Source: Cyanobium sp. CACIAM 14
Lineage (GTDB): Bacteria; Cyanobacteriota; Cyanobacteriia; PCC-6307; Cyanobiaceae
Length of the DNA stretch: 54,013 nucleotides
Direction of reading: 5' to 3'
Assembly: GCA_000708525.1 (NCBI GenBank)
Contig: JMRP01000018.1
Span: 1-54,013, forward strand
Shown here: one piece after another, positions 11,321-19,597 of the stretch
How positions within the stretch are numbered: the stretch's first letter is position 1
Layout of the letters: each line of letters starts with the position of its first letter
Program-made: the position numbers and the translations under genes
The notes under the pieces: generated by a model
The model's input: the letters and a program-made list of their open reading frames with translations, nothing else
What the model was told of the DNA's origin: nothing
Databases searched by the model: none

Positions 11321-12028
11321 ATGACCAGAACCTCCAAACGCTTCACCGCCCTCGCCGCCAAGGTCGAGGACCGTGCCTACGAACCGCTCGAGGCCCTCGA
11401 GCTGGTGAAGGACACCGCCACCGCCCGCTTCGACGAGACGATCGAAGCCCACGTGCGGCTCGGCATCGATCCCAAGTACACCGACCAGCAGCTCCGCACC
11501 ACCGTGGCCCTGCCGCACGGCACCGGCCAGACCGTCCGCATCGCGGTGATCGCGCGGGGCGAGAAGGTGGCCGAAGCCAAGGCGGCGGGTGCCGACCTCG
11601 CCGGTGACGACGAACTGGTGGATCAGATCGCCGCCGGTGCCATCGACTTCGACCTGCTGATCGCCACCCCCGACATGATGCCCAAGGTGGCCAAGCTCGG
11701 CCGGGTGCTCGGTCCCCGGGGCCTGATGCCGAATCCCAAGGCCGGCACCGTCACCACCGATCTGGGCGGCGCCATCAGCGAGTTCAAGGCCGGCAAGCTG
11801 GAGTTCCGCGCCGACCGGACCGGCATCGTCCACGTCCGTTTCGGCAAGGCCAGCTTCCCCACCGCCAAGCTCCTGGAGAACCTCAAGGCCCTGCAGGAGA
11901 CCATCGACCGCAACAAGCCCAGCGGCGCCAAGGGCCGTTACTGGCGGAGCCTGTACGTCAGCTCCACCATGGGTCCGTCGGTCCAGGTCGATTTCGCGGC
12001 GCTCCAGGACATCAAGCAGGAGAGCTGA
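11321..12028 (+). CDS. rplA: 50S ribosomal protein L1
   Basis: This 235-aa L1 protein starts [17 protein letters not shown] and has the typical [14 protein letters not shown] loop and [13 protein letters not shown] segment. L1 forms the mobile stalk that moves deacylated tRNA out of the E site, and in many bacteria it represses its own rplK-rplA mRNA. It lies 80 bp after rplK and 9 bp before an SGNH hydrolase gene that interrupts the usual rplA-rplJ order. Confidence 0.98.
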   Translation: MTRTSKRFTALAAKVEDRAYEPLEALELVKDTATARFDETIEAHVRLGIDPKYTDQQLRTTVALPHGTGQTVRIAVIARGEKVAEAKAAGADLAGDDELVDQIAAGAIDFDLLIATPDMMPKVAKLGRVLGPRGLMPNPKAGTVTTDLGGAISEFKAGKLEFRADRTGIVHVRFGKASFPTAKLLENLKALQETIDRNKPSGAKGRYWRSLYVSSTMGPSVQVDFAALQDIKQES

Positions 12029-12037
12029 GCCACCCCG

Positions 12038-12697
12038 GTGCGACTCCCGCCTCTGGCGCGGCTCTGCGGCTGGGGGGCGGTTTCGGCCGCCCTCGTCATC
12101 TTCGTGTGGGTCATCCTCACCCGGCCCCAGGCGGGCTCCACCGGTTCCCTGCCGCCGGCGCCGGCCGGTTCTCCGCCCGCCAGCACCGGCCCTGTCACGT
12201 TCGTGGGGGATTCCCTCACCGCCCAGGGGAACTGGCAGGCCGCCTTCCCCGACCGCCTGGTCTTCAACCAGGGGGTGAGCGGTGACACCAGCATCCAGCT
12301 GATGGGCCGTCTGCCGTCGATCCGCCAGACGGGCGCCGGCACCTACCTGGTGATGGTGGGCATCAACGACATCGTCTGGGGGTACGAACCCAGCGGGATC
12401 GCCAGCCGCATCGAGTGGCTCCGGATTGCCTTGCAGCTCGGTAGCAACGCCCGGGTGATCGTCCAGTCCACCATCCCCTGTGCCCGGTTCCGCTGCGGCC
12501 CCGATGGGGTGCGGCGGGTGGCGGAACTCAACCGTGAGCTCGCGCGGAGGATCCCCCCCCGGGATTACGTCGATCTGACGCCGGTGATGGCGGATGCCGA
12601 CGGGCTGAAGCGCGACTACACCGTCGATGGGGTCCATCTCAACGGCGCCGGTTATGCCCGCTGGCAGGCCCGGTTGCGGGAGCTGGGCCTGCCGTGA
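12038..12697 (+). CDS. SGNH/GDSL-type hydrolase, membrane-anchored
   Basis: This 219-aa protein has an N-terminal hydrophobic anchor or signal (about residues 12-28), a Pro/Ser/Gly linker and then a complete SGNH hydrolase fold. Block I is [10 protein letters not shown] (nucleophile Ser59), block II is QGVSGDT (Gly), block III is VGINDIVW (Asn110) and block V is [10 protein letters not shown] (Asp197, His200). It is therefore probably an active periplasmic esterase or acyl-hydrolase; the substrate is unknown. It starts with GTG nine bases after rplA and sits between rplA and the L10 leader/rplJ. That is an unusual position, and the gene is probably co-transcribed with rplK-rplA. Confidence 0.88.
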   Translation: MRLPPLARLCGWGAVSAALVIFVWVILTRPQAGSTGSLPPAPAGSPPASTGPVTFVGDSLTAQGNWQAAFPDRLVFNQGVSGDTSIQLMGRLPSIRQTGAGTYLVMVGINDIVWGYEPSGIASRIEWLRIALQLGSNARVIVQSTIPCARFRCGPDGVRRVAELNRELARRIPPRDYVDLTPVMADADGLKRDYTVDGVHLNGAGYARWQARLRELGLP

Positions 12698-12703
12698 TGT
12701 AGG

Positions 12704-12736
12704 GTGCCCCTCTGGATGTTTCATCCAGAAGGGCAC
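12704..12736 (+). other. Long hairpin between the SGNH gene and the L10 leader
   Basis: A nearly perfect inverted repeat has left arm GTGCCCCTCTGGATG (12704-12718), loop TTT, and right arm CATCCAGAAGGGCAC (12722-12736), with a single C/A mismatch in 15 pairs. No T-run follows. It starts seven bases after the SGNH stop and abuts the L10 leader, so it may be a processing site or the 5' end structure of the rplJ-rplL transcript. Confidence 0.65.
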
Positions 12737-12830
12737 GCGCCCCACCCAAGACAGCAGGTCGTGGGCCTTGTCGCCGATTCCGGTCGGTGCCTCAGAGCCA
12801 TGTAAGTCCTGCCGAGGTCCACGCGAATGG
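12735..12830 (+). promoter_or_regulatory. Ribosomal protein L10 leader (autoregulatory mRNA element)
   Basis: The untranslated region before rplJ contains the two conserved halves of the L10 leader: AAGACAGCAGGTC at 12748-12760 and AAGTCCTGCCGAGGT at 12804-12818, which pair through AGCAGG/CCTGCC. In bacteria this RNA is bound by the L10-L12 complex and represses rplJ-rplL. A further hairpin (CCTCCC-GA-GGGAGG, 12903-12916) lies between it and the start codon and may take part in attenuation. The assignment rests on motif recognition; no covariance search was run. Confidence 0.8.
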
Positions 12831-12965
12831 TTTTGGCCCGGAGCAGCGCACTCCTCGGAGTCGCAGCGATCGGAGCGGAGCGATGAGCGGCCTCGAAGCC
12901 TTCCTCCCGAGGGAGGACGTCCGGACCGCGTTCCCTGCTTGTTCCCCCGATCCGTTCCACCTCCT

Positions 12966-13493
12966 ATGGGCCGCACGCTGGAGAACAAGCAACAGATCGT
13001 CGAAGAGCTCAAGCAGCTCCTCGGTGAAGCCGAAATGGCGCTGGTCCTCGACTACCGAGGCCTGACCATCAAGGAGATGACTGATCTGCGGACCCGTCTG
13101 CAGGCCAGCAACGGTGTGTGCAAGGTGACCAAGAACACCTTGATGCGCCGTGCCATCGATGGTGACAGCGCCTGGTCGGATCTCGATTCCCTGCTCACCG
13201 GCGCCAATGCCTTCGTCCTCGTCAAGGGCGATGTCGGCGGTGCGGTGAAGGCCCTTCAGTCCTTCCAGAAGGACACGAAGAAGTCGGACGTGAAAGGAGG
13301 CCTTTTCGAAGGCAAGCTCCTCTCCCCCGCCGATATCAAGGCCATCGGGGATCTGCCCTCCAGGGAGGTGCTCATGGCCCAGATCGCCGGTGCGATCAAC
13401 GGCGTGGCCACCAAGCTGGCCGTGGGCATCAACGAGGTTCCGTCCGGTCTCGCCAGGGCGCTCAAGCAGCACGCCGAATCCGGCGAAGGCTGA
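12966..13493 (+). CDS. rplJ: 50S ribosomal protein L10
   Basis: This 175-aa protein starts [19 protein letters not shown]. It has the L10 N-terminal RNA-binding domain ([24 protein letters not shown]) and a C-terminal helix ([11 protein letters not shown]) that binds L7/L12 dimers to form the ribosomal stalk. The frame is open far upstream through the leader, but the ATG at 12966 gives the family N-terminus. Expression is expected to be autoregulated through the upstream L10 leader. Confidence 0.98.
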   Translation: MGRTLENKQQIVEELKQLLGEAEMALVLDYRGLTIKEMTDLRTRLQASNGVCKVTKNTLMRRAIDGDSAWSDLDSLLTGANAFVLVKGDVGGAVKALQSFQKDTKKSDVKGGLFEGKLLSPADIKAIGDLPSREVLMAQIAGAINGVATKLAVGINEVPSGLARALKQHAESGEG

Positions 13494-13553
13494 GTTCGCC
13501 TGCCGCGAACCCTGGGCTCCACCGATCCTCCCGTTCTGTTGCTGATTCCCCCC

Positions 13554-13940
13554 ATGTCCGCTACCACCGACCAGATTCTCGAACAACTGAAAACCCTCTC
13601 CCTGCTTGAGGCTTCCGAGCTCGTCAAGCAGATCGAGGAGGCCTTCGGCGTGTCCGCCGCCGCTTCCGCCGGCGTCGTCGTGGCCGCCGCCGCCCCCGGT
13701 GCCGCCGCCGAGGCCGTCGAGGAGAAGACCGAATTCGACGTCATCCTCGAAAGCTTCGACGCTGCCGCCAAGATCAAGGTGCTCAAGGCCGTCCGCGAGG
13801 CCACCGGCCTCGGTCTGGGCGAAGCCAAGGCCCTCGTGGAGGCGGCTCCCAAGGCCGTCAAGGAAGGCATCTCCAAGGACGAAGCCGAAGCTCTCAAGAA
13901 GAGCATCGAAGAGGTGGGCGGCAAGGTCTCCATCAAGTGA
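13554..13940 (+). CDS. rplL: 50S ribosomal protein L7/L12
   Basis: This 128-aa acidic stalk protein starts [20 protein letters not shown]. It has the N-terminal dimerisation helices, an Ala/Val-rich hinge ([13 protein letters not shown]) and a C-terminal factor-binding domain ([24 protein letters not shown]). It recruits translational GTPases to the ribosome. The family start lies five codons inside the open frame. A Rho-independent terminator follows within about 50 bp and closes the operon. Confidence 0.98.
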   Translation: MSATTDQILEQLKTLSLLEASELVKQIEEAFGVSAAASAGVVVAAAAPGAAAEAVEEKTEFDVILESFDAAAKIKVLKAVREATGLGLGEAKALVEAAPKAVKEGISKDEAEALKKSIEEVGGKVSIK

Positions 13941-13988
13941 CCCTGCCTCTGTCGGTGCCCTGCGCACCGGCAGGCCACTTCAACCAGC

Positions 13989-14013
13989 GCCGGTCCTGCG
14001 GGGCCGGCTTTTT
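13989..14013 (+). terminator. Rho-independent terminator of rplJ-rplL
   Basis: An 8-bp GC-rich stem (GCCGGTCC with GGGGCCGGC, TGCG loop) is followed directly by TTTTT, 48 bp after the rplL stop. Confidence 0.9.
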
Positions 14014-14052
14014 CATGGCCCGCCCCGCGGGGGTGAAGGTTCGGGAAGCATA

Positions 14053-14080
14053 AAAAAGAGCCCGCCGAAGGCAGGGCTCT
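14053..14080 (-). terminator. Rho-independent terminator for the minus-strand DUF3747 gene
   Basis: On the minus strand, GAGCCC and GGGCTC form a stem around a TTCG-containing loop and are followed by a run of Ts (six As on the plus strand at 14053-14058). It lies about 165 bp beyond the stop of the DUF3747 gene and faces the rplL terminator. Confidence 0.8.
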
Positions 14081-14244
14081 TGGGATGGAACGTTTCCGGG
14101 AGTCTGTCCTCGTTTCGACCCTGGAAGAGCGTCCTTCACTCCTCACGCCATTAAGTTAGGCCAGGGGATCCGGGGCTGCGAGGGTGCAAGGCCGGTGAAT
14201 CAACTGACCATGCTCCGGGTCCCCCAGTCCGGATGGGCCGGACG

Positions 14245-15042
14245 TCAGCGGGATTCCGCCGCAGGCTCGGAGAAGGGAATCACCTGCAGGGCGATCGCGC
14301 GGCCGGAGCGGCCTACCCCCATGCCATCGTCGGCCTGGCCCCCCGTCCCGAAGCCCGTGGCCAGGGCCTGATCCGGCGTCCTCAGAGCGGGGAGCGGGCG
14401 ATAGGGCTGGCTGCCAGTGCCCCCAGTGCCGAGGCCGCTGCCAGTGCCCCCGGCGCTCAGACCGTTGCCCCCGGCCGTGGCGATCAGCTGCTCCAGGGGG
14501 ATGGAGCTGGCGAAGTAGAGGTGGCTCAGGGCCCGCCCCTGATAGATGCGCCGTTTCAGCTCCCAGCCAGGATCCAGCCTGAGGGCCACGAAGCCGTCCC
14601 GATCGCGCAGGGGCACCTCGGCCCTCCCCACCACGAGGATGGTCGGATTGTCTGCGGTTGTGGCCTGAAGCTCCAGGCGGGATCCGATCTGCTGCACCCG
14701 GAGCCGGTAGGTCGTGGCCAGGTCGTCATCGCCGACCCTCAGGGAATAGCCGTTGCTGTCGAGGTAGCGGTTGCAGATCCCGGTGTAGTCGAAACGGTTC
14801 AGGGCAGGGTCGACCAAGCCGTCCCTGCGGGGCTCCCAGCAGGCGGGCTGGGTGGCGATCTGCTCGAGCACCAGGAGGCTCCATTCCTGTTCTCCCACAG
14901 GCTTGGCGAGCACCGCGAAGCGATTCGCCTCCACTTCCGCGCTCTGGAAGAGGACGGCGGCCCCGGCGAGCGGGGGGCGCACCAGGGGCAGGCCCGCCCC
15001 GGCCAGGGCCAGACCCGCAAGGGCAAGGTAGGTTCGCTGCAT
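14245..15042 (-). CDS. DUF3747 domain secreted protein
   Basis: This 265-aa protein has an N-terminal signal peptide (ALAGLALAGAGLPLV) and a DUF3747 domain, recognised by the EQIATQPACWEP segment, the FDYTGICNRYLDSNGYSLR motif, the LDPGWELKRRIYQGRALSHLYF block and a Gly-rich C-terminal tail. DUF3747 proteins are largely cyanobacterial and of unknown role; the signal peptide and conserved Cys pair suggest a periplasmic or surface location. It runs opposite to its neighbours and has its own terminator. About 70 bp separate its start from rnhA, so the two probably have divergent promoters. Confidence 0.85.
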   Translation of the reverse strand: MQRTYLALAGLALAGAGLPLVRPPLAGAAVLFQSAEVEANRFAVLAKPVGEQEWSLLVLEQIATQPACWEPRRDGLVDPALNRFDYTGICNRYLDSNGYSLRVGDDDLATTYRLRVQQIGSRLELQATTADNPTILVVGRAEVPLRDRDGFVALRLDPGWELKRRIYQGRALSHLYFASSIPLEQLIATAGGNGLSAGGTGSGLGTGGTGSQPYRPLPALRTPDQALATGFGTGGQADDGMGVGRSGRAIALQVIPFSEPAAESR

Positions 15043-15114
15043 GGAACACCTCCGCGACCCGGGCGTTCACCGGGAATGAGGGACCCATTCAAGCGATCTC
15101 GTCAAGGGGGCAGC

Positions 15115-15872
15115 ATGGCTGAGCAACCGGTGCGGGTAGTGGCTGCGGCCTGCGACGGGGCCTGCAGCGGTAACCCCGGGTCCGGGGGGCGTGGGGAGCC
15201 CTCCTGCGCTTCGAGGATGGGACCCGCCGCGAGCTGGGGGGGCGCGCACCGGCCACCACCAACAACCGCATGGAGCTGACCGCCGCCCTGGCGGTGATTG
15301 ACGCGTTGCGGGAGCTGCCGCGTCACCCCGACCTGGTGCTGCGGACCGACAGTCGCTACCTGATCGATGGCCTCGAGAAGTGGCTGGCCGGCTGGAAGCG
15401 CAAGGGCTGGCGCACCGCCTCCGGTGGCGCGGTGCTCAACCGGGATCTCTGGGAGAAGCTGGATGCCGCCAGACTGCCGGGCCTGCCCCTGGTCCACGTT
15501 CGCGGCCACAGCGGCGACCCCGACAATGACCGCTGCGACGCCATCGCCGTGGCCTTCGCCCGTGGCCAGTCACCCTCCCTCGCCCTGGAGAGCGCCGGCA
15601 CGGAGGCCGCAGCGGCGATCCCCGAGCCGCCGCTGGATCTGGCTCCCCAGCCCCTTCAGCGACTGCTCTCCAGGCTGGAGCTGGCCGATCGGCTCGCCGC
15701 CGGCGGCTACGGCCTGAGCGCGGTGGAACTGGCAAGACTGCTGGAGGTGCCGATCGCTTCCCTGGAGGGAAAGGCGGATCCCTGGCCCTGGCGCGACTGG
15801 CTGGTGAGGCCGCTGGGTGACGGCCGCTGGCGCCTGGAGCGCGGCAGGGGAGGATTGGCCAGGCAGGAGTGA
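15115..15872 (+). pseudogene. rnhA: Ribonuclease HI, interrupted by a frameshift near codon 25
   Basis: The N-terminal part (from ATG 15115: catalytic [13 protein letters not shown]) and the rest (GALLRFEDG, then [30 protein letters not shown]) are both clear RNase HI but lie in different frames. The switch is at a G-rich run at 15184-15195 and needs a -1 shift. All four catalytic carboxylates are present once the frames are joined; the longest single downstream ORF (ATG 15270) lacks the first Asp. A C-terminal extension of about 85 aa follows the nuclease domain. RNase HI removes RNA from RNA-DNA hybrids. The break could be a sequencing error in the G-run, a genuine 1-bp deletion, or programmed slippage. 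It is followed by pyrD. Confidence 0.8.
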
Positions 15873-15883
15873 GGAGACAGGGG

Positions 15884-17071
15884 ATGCCGCAGGAGAAAGC
15901 GACCGGCGGTGGTCCTTCGGGAACCGGCGCCCTCTACACCCGGTTCGTGGAGCCGTTGCTGCGCCGGGATGATGGGGCCGATGCCGAGCAGCTGAGCCGT
16001 CTCACCCTGGCCGCCCTCGGCCAGGCGGCTCTGCGGCGCCGCTGGCCGCTGGTCAGCGGCAGCCTGGCCGGGCTGGCAGCGGAGCTGCAGCGGCGGGACC
16101 CGCGCCTTGAGCAGACGTTGTTCGGCTGCCGCTTCGCCAATCCGGTGGGTCTGGCCGCCGGCTTCGACAAGAACGGCGTGGCGGCCGCCATCTGGCATCT
16201 GTTCGGTTTCGGCTTCGCGGAGCTGGGGACCGTCACCTGGCAGCCCCAGCAGGGCAATCCCCGGCCCAGGTTGTTCCGGCTGGCCCAGGAGCGGGCGGCG
16301 CTCAACCGGATGGGGTTCAACAACGATGGAGCCCGGGCGCTGCGCCGGACCCTGGAGCGCCAGCTTCTTCCTCCCCCGGGGCAGCGCCCGGCGGTGCTGG
16401 GCATCAATCTCGGCAAATCCAAGGCGGTGTCCCTGGAGATGGCCCCCGACGATTACGCCGCCTCCCTGGAACTGCTGGCCCCGCTGGCCGACTACGCCGT
16501 CGTCAACGTCAGTTCCCCCAACACCCCTGGGCTGCGCGAGCTGCAGGAGGAGGCCCAGCTGCGGCGGCTGGTGGAGCGGCTCCGGCGCCTGCCGGCCTGC
16601 CCGCCCCTGCTGGTCAAGATCGCGCCGGACCTCGAGGACGATGCCATCGACACCATCGCCCGCCTGGCCTACGAGGAAGGTCTCGCCGGCGTGATCGCGG
16701 TGAACACCTCGGTGAACCGGCTCGGTCTGGGGAACCGGCGCCTGGCGTTCTCCGGCCGCACCCTGGCGGAGGAGTCCGGCGGGCTGAGCGGCCGGCCTCT
16801 GCGGCGCCGGGCGGTGGAGGTTCTGCGCCGGCTGCGGGCCACGGCCGGACCCGCCCTGCCCCTGATCGGGGTCGGCGGCATCGATTCGGCCGAGGCTGCC
16901 TGGGAGCGGATCAGTGCCGGAGCCTCGCTGATTCAGATCTACACCGGTTGGATCTACGAAGGCCCGGCACTTGTGCCTTCGATTCTGGAGGGATTGATGC
17001 TCCAGCTCGATCGCCATGGATGCAGGACGCTTTCCGAAGTTGTGGGTTCGGGGATGCCTTGGCGCCCATAG
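15884..17071 (+). CDS. pyrD: Dihydroorotate dehydrogenase (quinone), class 2
   Basis: This 395-aa class 2 DHODH oxidises dihydroorotate to orotate with quinone as acceptor at the membrane, in pyrimidine synthesis. Motifs seen are [13 protein letters not shown] (FMN site), the substrate loop [23 protein letters not shown] (the catalytic Ser region of class 2 enzymes), [16 protein letters not shown] and [13 protein letters not shown]. The start is ATG 15884, preceded by GAGGAG; a GTG at 15869 overlaps the rnhA stop and is less likely. It lies 11 bp after rnhA and just before the pil genes. Confidence 0.97.
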   Translation: MPQEKATGGGPSGTGALYTRFVEPLLRRDDGADAEQLSRLTLAALGQAALRRRWPLVSGSLAGLAAELQRRDPRLEQTLFGCRFANPVGLAAGFDKNGVAAAIWHLFGFGFAELGTVTWQPQQGNPRPRLFRLAQERAALNRMGFNNDGARALRRTLERQLLPPPGQRPAVLGINLGKSKAVSLEMAPDDYAASLELLAPLADYAVVNVSSPNTPGLRELQEEAQLRRLVERLRRLPACPPLLVKIAPDLEDDAIDTIARLAYEEGLAGVIAVNTSVNRLGLGNRRLAFSGRTLAEESGGLSGRPLRRRAVEVLRRLRATAGPALPLIGVGGIDSAEAAWERISAGASLIQIYTGWIYEGPALVPSILEGLMLQLDRHGCRTLSEVVGSGMPWRP

Positions 17072-17104
17072 GCCGTTAAATTTCGCCGGCCTGGGATCGG
17101 GGAG

Positions 17105-18007
17105 TTGGTTTTTTCTGGTCTGAGCGGATTCAGAGACGATCTTGAAGATCGTCTGAGACCTGTCCGTGCACAGCTGTTTCCGCGTCAGGTGTTGCTGGAG
17201 CTGCGCGATGACGCCCTTCTGGGTCAGGTACTCAAGGGCGACACGCCGGAACCCGTGAGCATCGATCTGCCGCTGCCTCCGCTCACCTGCCAGGACGGGA
17301 AGCCCCTGGAAAAGGAACCTCTCGGCGATCTCATCGGCGACCTGCTGGTGCGCGATGGGCTGCTCGAGGCCTACGTGCTGGCCTCCCTTCCCCAAGCGGC
17401 GGCGGAGTGGCGGGTGATCGACTGGCCCTTCGACGCGATCCCCGACGATCCCATCGAAGCCCTGCGGACCCTCGACCCGCCCCTTTCGCTGTCCGTGCCA
17501 CTGGCCGACGCCACCATCGACCTGAAGCCTCTGGCGGGCCCGGGGGCGCGCATGCTCCTCGGTGTGGCTGACAGAAAGCTGGTGGACGACTGGATCGAGG
17601 TGTTCACCCTTGCCGGCGCCCAGCTGGAGCGGCTGGCTCCTGCCCAGTCCTGCCTCCTGGCGGCGCTGAACGGCCTGCTGCAGCAGGCGCCGGAGGAGGA
17701 ACTGAGCGTCCTGGTCCATCCCCTGGCATCGGGCACCAGGCTGCTCCTGCTGCATCGGGCCGAGCCCGTCTTCGAGTGGCCCCTCCCGGCTGGGGAGGAC
17801 GATCTTGTGCGGGAGGTGACTCGCTGCGTGGCCTTCTACCGGCGGAAGGAGCCGTCCGTGCGCCGGCTGAGGCTCCTGCTGGGCGAACCTGTCGACGGCC
17901 TGGACAGACTCCAGGACTCCCTGGGCGTGCGGGCCGAGATCCTCACGCCCGACCCCTACGGCTCCCTGGTCCTTCAGGGGCTGGGCATGGTGGAGGGGAG
18001 GCGATGA
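17105..18007 (+). CDS. pilM: Type IV pilus assembly protein PilM (divergent)
   Basis: This 300-aa soluble protein is the first gene of a pilMNO-pilQ operon and overlaps pilN by ATGA. Direct similarity to classical actin-like PilM is weak by eye. The call rests on position, length and the C-terminal DLVREVTRCVAFYRR and LRLLLGEPVDGLD elements, which resemble the PilM/FtsA-like second subdomain. PilM is a cytoplasmic ring protein that binds the N-terminus of PilN. The only start that covers the frame is TTG at 17105; a GGAG sits immediately before it, too close for normal spacing, so the start is uncertain. Confidence 0.75.
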   Translation: MVFSGLSGFRDDLEDRLRPVRAQLFPRQVLLELRDDALLGQVLKGDTPEPVSIDLPLPPLTCQDGKPLEKEPLGDLIGDLLVRDGLLEAYVLASLPQAAAEWRVIDWPFDAIPDDPIEALRTLDPPLSLSVPLADATIDLKPLAGPGARMLLGVADRKLVDDWIEVFTLAGAQLERLAPAQSCLLAALNGLLQQAPEEELSVLVHPLASGTRLLLLHRAEPVFEWPLPAGEDDLVREVTRCVAFYRRKEPSVRRLRLLLGEPVDGLDRLQDSLGVRAEILTPDPYGSLVLQGLGMVEGRR

Positions 18008-18714
18008 CACCACCCGTTCTCGACCTGCTGCAGGAGCGCCGGCAGCAACTGGGTCAGGAAAGCATGGTCACGGCCCTGGTCGATCGCCGTCCGCTGCTGC
18101 TCAAGGGAGCCCTGATCGGTGCTGCCGTCCTCGGGGTGGCCGTCGGCTGCACCGCCCTGGTCTTCCTGCGTCATCAGCTCGTGAAGGTCCAGACCGCCCA
18201 GTTGCTTCGTTTCGAAGGAGAGTCCACCCGGTTGCAGGCGGAGCTGACGGCCAGCAAGTCGCAGGTCGATCAGCTCAACACCACCAATCGCAACCTCACC
18301 GAAGCGCTCACCACCCTGCGCACCTCCTCGGCCCTCCTGGCCGATCTGCAGCTGCGCACGCCGGTGGGGGTCCAGCTGACGAGTGCCGAAGCCAAGGGAA
18401 GCACCCTGGTGCTGAAGGGGCAGGCCGAGGATCCCCTGGCCTTCGCCCGCATCAATGCGATGCAACTGGAGTTGCGCCGCTCGCCCCTGGTCCAGGGCGC
18501 GGGGGTGACTCTGGTCAAGCTGGAGCGGATCCAGCCGAGCGCGGCCCCGGCCCGGCAGGGGACCACGCCGCTGCCGTCGGCGGTGCGATTCGAGCTGACG
18601 GCTCCGTTCTCCAGCCTCCCTCCCGCCCGTCAGCTGTCGGTGATGCGCCAGCTCGGTTCCGAGGGAATGGCCCGCCGGCTTCAACTTCTCGAGGCGGAGG
18701 GTCTGCTCCGATGA
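18004..18714 (+). CDS. pilN: Type IV pilus inner-membrane protein PilN
   Basis: This 236-aa bitopic protein has a short cytoplasmic N-terminus (VLDLLQERRQQLG, where PilM would bind), one membrane helix (about residues 36-57), a periplasmic coiled coil (LQAELTASKSQVDQLN) and a ferredoxin-like domain (GVQLTSAEAKGSTLVLKGQAEDP). It forms the inner-membrane alignment complex with PilM and PilO. The start ATG overlaps the pilM stop and the stop overlaps the pilO start, both as ATGA. Confidence 0.9.
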   Translation: MTPPVLDLLQERRQQLGQESMVTALVDRRPLLLKGALIGAAVLGVAVGCTALVFLRHQLVKVQTAQLLRFEGESTRLQAELTASKSQVDQLNTTNRNLTEALTTLRTSSALLADLQLRTPVGVQLTSAEAKGSTLVLKGQAEDPLAFARINAMQLELRRSPLVQGAGVTLVKLERIQPSAAPARQGTTPLPSAVRFELTAPFSSLPPARQLSVMRQLGSEGMARRLQLLEAEGLLR

Positions 18715-19595
18715 CGAATCTTCAGGACGGGGCTTCCAGGCTTTCGGGGGCCACCCTGCGCCGCCTCTGGTTGCTGGTGCCGGCCGTCGCACTCGGCGGG
18801 GTGGGTGTGCTGGTGTTCCTGGCCGGCACCCTCCCCCTGTGGTCGTCCCTGCAGCGGGACAGCCAGCGCCTTCAGGAGCTCGAGCAGCTCCGCGATCAGG
18901 TCACGCTGATGCAGACCCAGCTGGCCACCAGCAGGGAAAACATTCAGAAGGCGCAGGACAGCAAGGCCAAGATCGTGAGGTTGATCACGGGCAACGGCGA
19001 CCTCTCGACCTTCCTGGCGATGCTCGATCGGGAAGCCAAGTCCACAGGCGTCCAGCTCGATCTCTACGAGCCCACCGGGGCCGCGGGCCCTTCCGGTTCT
19101 CCAGCCCCCGGGGCGCCGCCCTCCTCCGCGCCTCCGGCCGCCGGAAGCCCGCCGGCCCAGGGCGGCGCTGCCCGGCCCGCCGGAACCGCTCCGTCCGCAA
19201 CCCCACCGGCCCCGGGCGGGGCGGCGGCGAAACCGCTGGCCATGGAAGGGCTCAGCCAGCGTTCCCTGCTCCTCTCCGCGCGGGGAGATTTCCCCTCGCT
19301 GCTGGCGTTCCTGCGACGCCTCGAGGCCCTCAACGTGCTGGTGGTGCAGAGCGATCTCAGCCTCACGCTGGCTGAAGAGCCAGCCAAAAGCGGAACACCC
19401 CCGAAGGCCGAAGCACCCGTCGTGATGAAGCTCGCCCTCGGCCTCTACAGCCGGGACTCGGGAGGTGTCGCCGCTGCCGGGGCTCCTGCTCCTCCAGGTG
19501 CGGCGGGGACCTCACCTCCGCCGGCCCCTTCGGGGGGCGCGCCTCCGGCTCCAGCTCCAGCTCCAGCTCCAGCTTCTCCGACGGCTCCCAACTGA
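18711..19595 (+). CDS. pilO: Type IV pilus inner-membrane protein PilO
   Basis: This 294-aa protein has an N-terminal membrane helix (about residues 20-42), a periplasmic coiled coil (SQRLQELEQLRDQVTLMQ) and a PilO-like ferredoxin fold split by a long Pro/Ala/Gly/Ser linker (about residues 124-175). It ends with a Pro/Ala-rich tail that contains a (Pro-Ala)n run. PilO pairs with PilN to connect the cytoplasmic motor complex with the PilQ secretin. It is translationally coupled to pilN and ends two bases before pilQ. Confidence 0.88.
   Translation: MTNLQDGASRLSGATLRRLWLLVPAVALGGVGVLVFLAGTLPLWSSLQRDSQRLQELEQLRDQVTLMQTQLATSRENIQKAQDSKAKIVRLITGNGDLSTFLAMLDREAKSTGVQLDLYEPTGAAGPSGSPAPGAPPSSAPPAAGSPPAQGGAARPAGTAPSATPPAPGGAAAKPLAMEGLSQRSLLLSARGDFPSLLAFLRRLEALNVLVVQSDLSLTLAEEPAKSGTPPKAEAPVVMKLALGLYSRDSGGVAAAGAPAPPGAAGTSPPPAPSGGAPPAPAPAPAPASPTAPN
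19548..19571 (+). repeat. Hexanucleotide microsatellite in pilO
   Basis: Four perfect copies of GCTCCA encode the Pro-Ala run near the PilO C-terminus. Being in frame (6 bp units), length changes would alter only the tail length. Confidence 0.85.
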
Positions 19596-19597
19596 CC

